5,596 nt of DNA from Deltaproteobacteria bacterium (GTDB taxonomy: Bacteria > Desulfobacterota > DSM-4660 > Desulfatiglandales > Desulfatiglandaceae), in contig JAFDJF010000208.1 in NCBI GenBank assembly GCA_019307645.1, positions 1 to 5,596 of the forward strand, read 5' to 3'. Position numbers and translations under genes: made by a program. Positions 1-5,372 of this stretch are shown here, one piece after another. Within the stretch, counting starts at the first letter, position 1. Every line of letters starts with the position of its first letter. The notes below the pieces were generated by a model. That model did not search any database and was not told the origin of the DNA. It saw only the letters and a list, made by a program, of their open reading frames with translations.

Positions 1-73
1 CTTTCATCCCCAGTATGGCGGTCGCTCCGTTGGGTCCCTTGATATCATCCGTGTCAAAAGACCAAGATCGTGG
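1..73 (-). pseudogene. Possible C-terminal Fis-type HTH fragment of an NtrC-class regulator (edge, partial)
   Basis: Read on the minus strand from 73 to the left edge there is an open frame of 24 codons, containing WSFDTDDIKGPNGATAILGM, immediately preceded in frame by a TGA stop at 76-74. The G-x-x-GA-x-x-LGMK pattern resembles the start of the Fis-type helix-turn-helix at the C-terminus of sigma-54-dependent activators, where a Trp and a 'G..GAA..LG(L/M)' stretch precede the recognition helix. The frame continues out of the window, so the helix itself cannot be checked. The in-frame stop and the lack of a start suggest a fragment cut off from the rest of its gene rather than a living gene. 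The match is short and from memory of the family, so chance resemblance is quite possible. Confidence 0.3.
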
Positions 74-99
74 TCAATAGTTGCAAGTGGGCAGATGAC

Positions 100-1110
100 T
101 TATGTGTGGTTGCTTTCAGAAGATAGAGGCTTTGATTGTGTATCATCCTGTGCTAAATGACCACGAACATTAACCAGCTTCCACAAAATCGCCGGATGTA
201 GGGCCATTCGCTTACCTTCTTCCGGTTCATCAGCAAAAAGCAGTTCCGGATAAAGCTCTCCACGTTGAATGGAAGTGATGTGTTTCATTTCATTGTCGCT
301 AAACTTCATGAAGGGACTGATAACAGCCCAAGAGCGCTCAACAAGATCAATTAGTTGAAGCGAAGCATCCTGCTGTCTAATCAACATTGGGGCAAGCTGT
401 TCTGCAACGGTACGATCATTGATGCGTTTTTCAATGATAGCTCGCGTGTAGGTTATTAACGGATGAACCAAAGTGGCCGAAAGCGCAATAAACCATGATC
501 TGAACCGTGCCGAGGTCATAACCTCTTGAGCCTGGGTCGGCAGATACGCCAGATCCCATGCATCCCGGGCTGCGCTGCGATCCAAATAGGCCAAAAATTT
601 GCCTACGAGAATTTCCTGAAAGCTTACGACATGGATCTTTGGCCTCTCTAGTTCACCGGGCTGCCACATTTTCTGTGTTGTCGTACCAGCGATCGGCATA
701 CGAAAAAGGAAGTTCAGGTCCACTTCAATACGATCATTCTGCCCTGTAACGGATCGGTAAATCAGGTAAATTTTTCTTCCAGCAAAAGCATCTGACGATT
801 TCTGAATGCGATACGCCTTACGGACGGCGAGTTGCACCAAAGCCTCTTCCACCTGTGGACGATCTGTCAACATTTTATCCCGTTCGAGATGCCCGATATA
901 ATTGAAATCAAGATCCACTGATAGCCTGCGAGGCTCGTTGAAACAAAGATTGACAGCTGTGCCGCCCTTGAGCGCTAAGACTTTTCCTAAAAACGGATGC
1001 CGTGTGATATCGGCTGCAATTTCTCCGAGCCGAACGACTTTTTCCAGCGGGCCAATCGCGTAGCCGGTCTGCGCAGAACACAACTGAAGGTACTCAAGGC
1101 TAACGCTCAT
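100..1110 (-). CDS. abiEii: AbiEii-family nucleotidyltransferase toxin (type IV toxin-antitoxin)
   Basis: This is the toxin half of an AbiE system, 336 residues, cytoplasmic. The family belongs to the DNA polymerase beta-type nucleotidyltransferases; AbiEii toxins stop growth reversibly and, with their partner, abort phage infection. Nucleotidyltransferase motif I is visible as KGGTA at residues 48-52 followed by the acidic pair D66-x-D68 (SVDLDF); a further acid is in IEVDLNF (D131). The family's third motif follows as E166..K171 and the R178-x3-RD-x2-D run (R182, D183, D186). The C-terminus carries an HPAILWKLVNVRGHL stretch, which fits the C-terminal domain of the longer members. I chose the ATG at 1110 over an upstream in-frame ATG at 1173 because GGGAG (1121-1117) sits six bases ahead of it and it gives the usual short overlap: the first 11 bases overlap the end of the antitoxin gene, which implies translational coupling. 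All catalytic motifs are intact, so the toxin is probably functional. The RNA target cannot be read from sequence. Confidence 0.93.
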   Translation of the reverse strand: MSVSLEYLQLCSAQTGYAIGPLEKVVRLGEIAADITRHPFLGKVLALKGGTAVNLCFNEPRRLSVDLDFNYIGHLERDKMLTDRPQVEEALVQLAVRKAYRIQKSSDAFAGRKIYLIYRSVTGQNDRIEVDLNFLFRMPIAGTTTQKMWQPGELERPKIHVVSFQEILVGKFLAYLDRSAARDAWDLAYLPTQAQEVMTSARFRSWFIALSATLVHPLITYTRAIIEKRINDRTVAEQLAPMLIRQQDASLQLIDLVERSWAVISPFMKFSDNEMKHITSIQRGELYPELLFADEPEEGKRMALHPAILWKLVNVRGHLAQDDTQSKPLSSESNHT

Positions 1111-1951
1111 CCGGTTCTCCCATATTGACAAGATCTTTCGGTAGCAATAGATTCCATCGTGCAGAGAGAACACCGTCTCGACGATTGCGTTCCAAATATT
1201 GCGGAGCCCTAGGGCAGAATTGGGTCATTTTATATAGAACTTCTTCAGTTACGTAGAAGCGTTGCCGGAAGCGTTCGAGAAACCAGCCGGTTGCAGCCCA
1301 CAGATTGGCTATTTTGTAACAATGAAGGATCTCCTGAAGAAGATCAAGGTCCAACACTGCAAAACCGCTGGCTGACTTGACCAGTTCCTGCAGCCCCCCT
1401 ACCTCTCCTGGTCTTCGAAACCCCTCTACCAGTGTACGCTCTGGCCCTGTAGTTTGAAATAACTTTCCCCGGTATTCAACCTTTCTGAGACCCAACTTTC
1501 GGCAGGGTACTGTGCGCATGGGACCGGGGTAGTCCAGAAAACGAATATCGGTGCTTTTTAAGCGTAGCGGTCTCCGTCGCCTCTCAACATAAAGAGTGCA
1601 TCGTGTCCAAACCGAATGCGCGGCTCCTAGGAGTTCCAACGCACTGTGATATGAAAAAACACCGTCGGGGCGGACTGCTGCCGCAACTAAAAAAAGGTCG
1701 GGCTGAAAACTTTCGACAGATACACCCGGCGGTACAACCGCGTAAATCCCCCTTGTCACAAGCTTCAACCGGTTGGCTTTCAGGTGATACTTCAGTCGTT
1801 CCACGGTACCCGCCCGTCCGCCGGCAGGCGCAAGAACCCTTGTCGCTTCATTCAGCGAAAAAACCGGCTGAGTATTGAAAAAATCTGCTGTTCTCAATGT
1901 ACAATCCGTGCTCTTATAGGGAATTCTTTCTCCCTTATTGCCACCAAACAT
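1100..1951 (-). CDS. abiEi: AbiEi-family antitoxin and transcriptional repressor (type IV toxin-antitoxin)
   Basis: This is the first gene of the AbiE operon, 283 residues from the ATG at 1951. AbiEi proteins neutralise the toxin's effect without a stable complex (type IV) and bind operator repeats to repress their own operon. An N-terminal winged helix-turn-helix spans about residues 20-75 (TADFFNTQPVFSLNEATRVL, then a helix VERLKYHL and the wing LVTRGIYAVVPPG). The C-terminal antitoxin domain follows, with FSYHSALELLGAAH at 99-112 and a TGPERTLVEGFRRPGEVGGL block at about 168-187, both typical of the family. Length is normal. The start is uncertain: the ATG at 1951 (a TTG lies just before it) has no recognisable ribosome site, whereas GGGAG at 1934-1930 precedes an in-frame ATT codon at 1924, and homology only becomes convincing from the TTG at 1897. 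The protein ends inside the toxin gene, with an 11-base overlap. Confidence 0.92.
   Translation of the reverse strand: MFGGNKGERIPYKSTDCTLRTADFFNTQPVFSLNEATRVLAPAGGRAGTVERLKYHLKANRLKLVTRGIYAVVPPGVSVESFQPDLFLVAAAVRPDGVFSYHSALELLGAAHSVWTRCTLYVERRRRPLRLKSTDIRFLDYPGPMRTVPCRKLGLRKVEYRGKLFQTTGPERTLVEGFRRPGEVGGLQELVKSASGFAVLDLDLLQEILHCYKIANLWAATGWFLERFRQRFYVTEEVLYKMTQFCPRAPQYLERNRRDGVLSARWNLLLPKDLVNMGEPDER
1117..1121 (-). promoter_or_regulatory. Ribosome binding site of the AbiEii toxin gene
   Basis: GGGAG read on the minus strand, six bases upstream of the ATG at 1110 and inside the last codons of the antitoxin gene. It supports the 336-residue start over the longer in-frame extension to 1173. Confidence 0.7.
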
Positions 1952-1984
1952 CAAATACTGATCAGACTATCAATTTGACATTTT

Positions 1985-1994
1985 GCTAATTAAC
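1985..1994. repeat. Near-palindrome GCTAATTAAC just downstream of the AbiE -10
   Basis: GCTAATTAAC is an almost perfect ten-base palindrome (one mismatched pair) around the predicted transcription start. It sits between the arms of the larger inverted repeat and may be an extra binding site for the AbiEi winged helix, or simply AT-rich leader. Function is unproven. Confidence 0.3.
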
Positions 1995-2001
1995 GGGGGA
2001 C

Positions 2002-2031
2002 AATATACACTGTTACAGCACGAAATGTCAA
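2002..2031 (-). promoter_or_regulatory. Sigma-70 promoter of the abiE operon
   Basis: On the minus strand a perfect -35 hexamer TTGACA (2031-2026) is followed by an 18-base spacer and the -10 hexamer TATATT (2007-2002). Transcription would begin near 1995, giving a leader of about 45 bases before the ATG at 1951. The -35 lies inside the right arm of the inverted repeat, so repressor binding there would block RNA polymerase. No other equally good promoter is visible upstream of the operon. Confidence 0.65.
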
Positions 2032-2076
2032 ACAAACCGATAAGTCTGATTAATTTATATGTATTCATTCAGGGGG

Positions 2077-2092
2077 TAGAAACAAGTTTCTA
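2077..2092. repeat. Perfect 7+2+7 palindrome TAGAAACAAGTTTCTA
   Basis: TAGAAAC and GTTTCTA are exact reverse complements separated by only AA. A two-base gap is too tight for an RNA hairpin and is more like a DNA site for a dimeric protein. It lies in the AT-rich gap between the AbiE promoter and the transposase remnant. It could be an operator, or belong to the lost end of the insertion sequence; nothing further can be assigned. Confidence 0.45.
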
Positions 2093-2191
2093 ATCCACCG
2101 AAATACCTTGTAATTTTAATAACTTATAACTTATTGAAATAGTTAAAAATAAAACTAGATTTTTTAATTTTAATGTGCTAAGTTCCAAATT

Positions 2192-2389
2192 ATGGAGCTT
2201 AAACGACCTTTTTCAGATGAAGACTGGCAAGCAACACCGGAACCTGTAAGAGATTATATTGTATCTCTCGAGAATGCAGTTATTAAACTTGCTGATACGG
2301 TTAATCAACTTGAAAAACGTATCGATAAACTTGAATCACAGCTAAACGAATCGATTTGGGCCATAAAGATATTGAAATCCAATTTCTAA
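2192..2389 (+). pseudogene. Truncated IS66-type transposase, N-terminal coiled-coil remnant
   Basis: The frame encodes 65 residues. Residues 1-52 (starting MELKRPFSDEDW, then TPEPVRDYIVSLE and a coiled coil of leucine/isoleucine heptads with EKRIDKLESQLN) resemble the start of IS66-type transposases. In complete proteins this helix leads into a polar 'N-S-x-N-S-S-K-P-P-S-S-D' linker, zinc finger and DDE catalytic domain. Here the match stops at about residue 52 (base 2347), followed by 13 unrelated codons and a stop, so the linker, zinc finger and catalytic core are missing. No good ribosome site precedes the ATG. It is most likely a dead scrap left after deletion of the element; a small coiled-coil protein is the alternative. 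I could not find clear terminal inverted repeats or a target duplication. Confidence 0.6.
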
Positions 2390-2454
2390 CTTGATACATA
2401 AATGTAGCTTTCCAATTCGTCAACACCAACTAAATATTACTTATATTTTCAATT

Positions 2455-2461
2455 GAAGGGG
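2455..2461 (+). promoter_or_regulatory. Ribosome binding site of the haloalkane dehalogenase gene
   Basis: GAAGGGG eight bases before the ATG at 2470. An ATG at 2463 is closer but opens only a nine-codon frame in another phase, so 2470 is the start. The leader between 2390 and 2469 is AT-rich and I see no strong promoter in it. Confidence 0.6.
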
Positions 2462-2469
2462 TATGAAAT

Positions 2470-3381
2470 ATGAAAATTCTACGAACACCTGATGATAGAT
2501 TTTTAAATCTGCCTGGCTATACATTTAAACCGAATTATATCGATGTACCGAGTGGTGAGGAAGAAACGTTGAGGATCCACTACGTAGACGAGGGACCAAA
2601 GGATGCAAATCCAGTATTGCTCATGCACGGTGAGCCATCTTGGTCATATCTGTACCGCAAAATGATTCCACCCATTGTTAACGCAGGACATCGAGCTGTT
2701 GCGCCAGACCTCATTGGATTCGGACGTTCCGATAAACCAGCAGATCGAACTGATTATACCTACCAACGCCATGTTGACTGGATGAAAGCATGGCTGAAGG
2801 AGCTGAATCTCAGGGAAATCACACTTGTTTGCCAGGACTGGGGAGGGCTAATTGGTCTACGATTACTAACTGACAATCCGGATCGTTTTGCCCGGGTTGT
2901 AACTGCAAATACCGGCCTGCCCAAAGGGGACCCTGACTTGATCAGTCAGGCGTTCCTGGATTGGAGAAAATTCTCCCAAGAGGTTCCGGAATTCGATGTT
3001 GGCGGGATTATCAACTTTGCCACTGTTACTTCCCTTTCGGATGAAATTATCGCGGCATATAATGCACCGTTTCCAAACGAAACCTATAAAGAAGGAGCCA
3101 GAATTTTCCCCTCTCTTGTGCCTATCGATTCAAATGATCCGGCAGTTCCTGCAAATCAGAAAGCCTGGGAAGTTTTGTCAGCCTTTGAAAAGCCTTTTTT
3201 GACTGCCTTTAGCGATAGCGATTCTATAACCAAGGGTGGTGAGTTGATCTTCCAGAATGGTGTTCCAGGCGCCAAGGGACAGCCACATACTACAATTAAA
3301 GGTGGCGGCCACTTCCTTCAGGAAGATTGTGGGGAAAAATTTGCAGCGGTTGTGGTCGATTTTATTTCAAAAATATCTTAG
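2470..3381 (+). CDS. Haloalkane dehalogenase, class I (HLD-I), alpha/beta-hydrolase fold
   Basis: The 303-residue protein should hydrolyse carbon-halogen bonds of haloalkanes, giving an alcohol, halide and a proton (EC 3.8.1.5). The order of motifs is that of the family: HGEPSW at 53-58 (oxyanion hole), PDLIGFGRSDKP at 79-90, and the nucleophile elbow CQDWGG with nucleophile D123. Trp124 directly after the nucleophile is the first halide-binding residue. W165 in the cap domain (FLDWRKFSQ) fits the second halide-binding Trp of class-I enzymes such as DhlA. The catalytic acid is best placed at D251 (FSDSDSITKGG) and the base at H281 (GGGHFLQED). The triad is therefore complete and length is normal. 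There is no signal peptide, so it is cytoplasmic. It stands alone, preceded by a transposase remnant and followed by a long gap. Related fluoroacetate dehalogenases and epoxide hydrolases share the fold, but the Trp pair favours haloalkane dehalogenase. Its natural substrate cannot be inferred. Confidence 0.9.
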   Translation: MKILRTPDDRFLNLPGYTFKPNYIDVPSGEEETLRIHYVDEGPKDANPVLLMHGEPSWSYLYRKMIPPIVNAGHRAVAPDLIGFGRSDKPADRTDYTYQRHVDWMKAWLKELNLREITLVCQDWGGLIGLRLLTDNPDRFARVVTANTGLPKGDPDLISQAFLDWRKFSQEVPEFDVGGIINFATVTSLSDEIIAAYNAPFPNETYKEGARIFPSLVPIDSNDPAVPANQKAWEVLSAFEKPFLTAFSDSDSITKGGELIFQNGVPGAKGQPHTTIKGGGHFLQEDCGEKFAAVVVDFISKIS

Positions 3382-3401
3382 TAGTATCGCCTTGAAAGCA
3401 C

Positions 3402-3408
3402 AAGGAGG
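3402..3408 (+). promoter_or_regulatory. Orphan strong Shine-Dalgarno sequence after the dehalogenase gene
   Basis: AAGGAGG lies 20 bases after the dehalogenase stop, a typical position for the next gene of an operon. Ten bases later a TTG at 3419 opens a frame of only 18 codons ending in TAA, which I do not recognise. It may mark the start of a lost or truncated downstream gene. Confidence 0.4.
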
Positions 3409-3688
3409 ATAATAAACATTGTTAACCAAAAAGCCCGAATCATGTATCACAATGGTTTGTAAAATTGGAATGTAAGTTACAATTTCGTTTGATAATATGA
3501 TATCACAACAATTCAGGAGTCTGTGAAAGTTTGTATATTGTTGGAGATATCTGTAATAGAAAGATCTGGACTTGCTACGTACAGCTGGAAAAAATCTAAA
3601 CCTCTTCCATCTCACAAATCCTTGAGATCGGCTATAAGAACACATACACATCTCAATAGGAATCGGTTTTTCGATGTCTACTTTTTTT

Positions 3689-3716
3689 TTGTAAATCTCC
3701 AGGGCATGCTTATAGT
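3689..3716 (+). promoter_or_regulatory. Candidate promoter for the MFS transporter
   Basis: TTGTAA (3689-3694, four of six consensus matches) and TATAGT (3711-3716, five of six) are 16 bases apart, which would start transcription near 3723, about 22 bases before the ATG at 3745. A short inverted pair TATAG/CTATA (3717-3721, 3727-3731) sits over the predicted start and could be an operator. The -35 is weak. Confidence 0.35.
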
Positions 3717-3744
3717 TATAGATACGCTATAGTCGACCTGGAAC

Positions 3745-5145
3745 ATGAAAACAGAGGAAAAGGAGATCCTCCCCTTGGCAACCGATCATGAAACATCAAT
3801 ACGGGTATCGCCCTTTTCCATTCCGAATATCCGGCTTTTTATCATGTTCAGGGTATTTATGAACTCACGATTCTATTATCCTGTTTTTACAATATTGTTT
3901 CTGGATTTTGGCCTGTCCATTGCGCAGTTTTCCGTCCTCAATGCCGTGTGGGCCGCCACCATTGTATTAACCGAAGTGCCGTCAGGGGCACTTGCCGATC
4001 TCATCGGGAGACGGCGCCTCCTTATATTTGCCGCATCGGTCATGACACTTGAGATCGGCGTAATCAGCTTTGCTCCGGCCTCAAATCCGGACATTGTGTT
4101 TGTTTTTTTTCTCGTTAACCGGGTACTGAGCGGCCTGGGAGAAGCAGCTGCAAGCGGAGCCGACGAAGCCATTGCCTACGACAGTCTGAAAGAGAAGGGC
4201 AATTCCGGTGACTGGGGCAGGGTTCTTGAAATCCTGACACGCTGGCAGTCCATAGGCTTTATCCTGGCCATGGGTATTGGGGCCGCTATCTATGATCCGA
4301 AATTGATGCGCACCTTTACCGGTTTTCTTGGATATGATTCCGGGCTGACCCAGCAGGACACCATGAGGCTCCCGCTTTACCTTACCTTGGTTCTCGCATT
4401 TCTGTCACTCTGGACAGCCTTTAAAATGAAAGACCCGGGTAGTACTGAGACGGATAAAAAGACCCGGACATATTCCATGAAAGAGGCATTTCATCTCACC
4501 TTTCAAACGGGGGGCTGGATACTGAAAACCCCCTTTGTCCTGACCATAATCCTTTTCGGTATGATTTTTGACGGAACTGTCCGGGTTGTGGTCACGCTGT
4601 CCAGCCAGTATTACAGGGTTATAGACATCCCGGAATCCCTGTTTGGACTGCTTGGCGCCGCCGTGTCCGGGCTGGGGTTTATTATCCCGAAAATGGCCCG
4701 GAAGTTAGCCGAGAACAAATCCCCGGCTTACGGTCTATACCTGACTGCCATGATTACCATATCAGGGCTTGTATCCATGTGTTTTTTCCGTCTCTGGTGG
4801 GGAATCATACCCTCCGTCATCACCTTTAGTTCCATGTATTTTACAGGGTTTTTCGTCAGCTATTATATCAACAGGGAAACCCCATCGGAAACCCGGGCAA
4901 CCGTCCTCAGTTTCAAGGGCCTGCTTTACAACATTTCTTACGGTTTTCTGGGAATCGGGTATGCGCTGGTACTGAAAGCACACAAGGAGGGCATGGCGGG
5001 AACGTCGGCGCTTAATTCGTTGAAAATTGAAAATACGGCATTCATAGATACGTTTTTATGGTTCCCTGTGACTTTTGCCGTTCTGTTCCTGCTGACTGTC
5101 ATAGTTTATTTTCTTTGGCTCAGGGAGAAAAATTTGACTCAATAA
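3745..5145 (+). CDS. Major facilitator superfamily (MFS) transporter, 12 membrane helices
   Basis: This is a 466-residue inner-membrane protein, presumably a proton-driven exporter; its substrate cannot be read from sequence. After a polar N-terminus of about 30 residues, hydrophobic segments fall at roughly 44-60, 64-82, 92-112, 116-135, 165-185, 208-226, 258-280, 297-315, 328-348, 351-375, 387-412 and 437-458. MFS motif A is clear between helices 2 and 3: GALADLIGRRRLL from residue 81, with D85, G88 and R89-R91. Helix 4 and the following loop contain LSGLGEAAASGADEAIAYDSL (126-147, short of its flanks), typical of a branch of drug-efflux-like MFS proteins, and helix 11 opens with SETRATVLSFKGL. 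The ATG at 3745 has only a weak GGA upstream; a TTG at 3775 nine bases after AAGGAG (3760-3765) is a credible alternative giving 456 residues. Codon use looks more GC-rich than the neighbouring dehalogenase. It lies too far downstream of the dehalogenase to assume a shared operon. Confidence 0.88.
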   Translation: MKTEEKEILPLATDHETSIRVSPFSIPNIRLFIMFRVFMNSRFYYPVFTILFLDFGLSIAQFSVLNAVWAATIVLTEVPSGALADLIGRRRLLIFAASVMTLEIGVISFAPASNPDIVFVFFLVNRVLSGLGEAAASGADEAIAYDSLKEKGNSGDWGRVLEILTRWQSIGFILAMGIGAAIYDPKLMRTFTGFLGYDSGLTQQDTMRLPLYLTLVLAFLSLWTAFKMKDPGSTETDKKTRTYSMKEAFHLTFQTGGWILKTPFVLTIILFGMIFDGTVRVVVTLSSQYYRVIDIPESLFGLLGAAVSGLGFIIPKMARKLAENKSPAYGLYLTAMITISGLVSMCFFRLWWGIIPSVITFSSMYFTGFFVSYYINRETPSETRATVLSFKGLLYNISYGFLGIGYALVLKAHKEGMAGTSALNSLKIENTAFIDTFLWFPVTFAVLFLLTVIVYFLWLREKNLTQ

Positions 5146-5169
5146 TAACTAAACTGATGAGAAATATCC

Positions 5170-5184
5170 AAAAAGAGCCTTTTT
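5170..5184 (+). terminator. Weak hairpin with T-run after the transporter gene
   Basis: AAAAAG, a three-base loop AGC, then CTTTTT form a six-pair stem whose right arm is itself the T-run, 25 bases after the transporter stop. Being nearly all A-T pairs the stem is weak, so intrinsic termination here is only possible. No better terminator is visible before 5372. Confidence 0.25.
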
Positions 5185-5254
5185 AGCTATTTCTAGTTTC
5201 CTGCTAAAATGAGGGTGGGTGTAACAATCTGTTTTTTAATTTCATTTTAATTTG

Positions 5255-5282
5255 TTGAGAAATTGTGTATTCTTTATATATT
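5255..5282 (+). promoter_or_regulatory. Candidate promoter for the YkgJ-family gene
   Basis: TTGAGA (5255-5260) and TATATT (5277-5282) are separated by 16 bases in an AT-rich stretch. Transcription would start near 5290, giving a leader of about 80 bases before the ATG at 5373. AT-rich DNA yields such matches easily. Confidence 0.35.
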
Positions 5283-5341
5283 ATCGGAAAATGAACTTTA
5301 TGGTCAAAAAAGACAAAATTTCTTGAATAATAAATGTTGGG

Positions 5342-5358
5342 CATGATGAAATATCATG
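5342..5358 (+). other. Small perfect hairpin in the leader of the YkgJ-family gene
   Basis: CATGAT and ATCATG pair perfectly over six bases around the loop GAAAT, 14 bases before the ATG at 5373. It lies in a minimal frame starting at ATG 5334 or 5343 that ends with TAA directly abutting the ATG of the gene, in the same phase. It might influence translation initiation; chance is equally likely. Confidence 0.3.
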
Positions 5359-5372
5359 GTGCGGTTAATTAA

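Larger units (their letters stand above)
1961..2050. repeat. Long imperfect inverted repeat around the AbiE promoter (candidate AbiEi operator)
   Basis: The left arm (1961-1983) reads ATCAGAC-TATC then, two bases later, TTTGACATTT. The right arm (2023-2050), reverse-complemented, reads ATCAGACTTATC then, six bases later, TTTGACATTT. The inner ten-base block is a perfect inverted match (1974-1983 with 2023-2032), and the outer ATCAGAC/TATC block matches apart from one inserted base. The arms lie either side of the -10 element, and the right arm contains the -35 hexamer. Characterised AbiEi antitoxins bind a pair of inverted repeats upstream of their operon and repress it, so an operator is the natural reading; that AbiEi binds these particular repeats is inference. 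Arms separated by about 39 bases would suit two bound protomers with DNA bending. Confidence 0.6.
3382..3744. other. 363-base intergenic stretch without a convincing gene
   Basis: The stretch is AT-rich and carries no reading frame with recognisable protein character on either strand. It contains an orphan Shine-Dalgarno sequence AAGGAGG (3402-3408) followed only by an 18-codon frame from TTG at 3419; a small inverted pair AAATTG/CAATTT (3462-3467, 3480-3485) without a following T-run; the palindrome TGATATCA (3498-3505); a run of nine T (3682-3690); and near its right end a candidate promoter for the transporter. It may be decayed coding DNA left after a deletion. I see no tRNA, attachment site or clear terminator in it. 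Confidence 0.6.

Noticed and set aside
59..76. GACCA/TGGTC inverted pair near the left edge, possibly a terminator for the AbiE operon
   Set aside because: Only five pairs with a six-base loop and no T-run in the direction of transcription.
1811..1836. GC-rich CCGCCGGCAGGCG block resembling a dispersed GC-rich palindromic repeat
   Set aside because: It encodes the linker (APAGGRAG) in the winged helix of AbiEi, where related proteins carry a similar Pro/Gly-rich segment, so it is explained by coding.
1603..1978. Two plus-strand frames opposite the AbiEi gene
   Set aside because: Both are antisense shadows of a well-supported gene, with no domain character.
2463..2492. ATG at 2463 as an alternative dehalogenase start or leader peptide
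   Set aside because: It is out of phase with the dehalogenase, nine codons long, and too close to the ribosome site compared with ATG 2470.
3367..3651. Minus-strand frame of 94 codons across the end of the dehalogenase gene
   Set aside because: It overlaps a certain gene, has low-complexity, Arg/Tyr/Ser-rich composition without a recognisable domain, and lacks a ribosome site.
3523..3732. Plus-strand frame of 69 codons from GTG, with AGGAG three bases ahead
   Set aside because: The spacing to the start is too short, the product has no recognisable family or fold pattern, and the other frames of this gap look equally random.
3876..4172. Minus-strand frame opposite the transporter
   Set aside because: Antisense shadow of the MFS coding sequence, as are the two frames around 4762-4983.
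5154..5164. CTGATGA followed by GAAA, resembling the conserved core of a hammerhead ribozyme
   Set aside because: The two core boxes are directly adjacent, leaving no stem II, and I see no flanking stems I and III with a cleavage triplet. Chance match.
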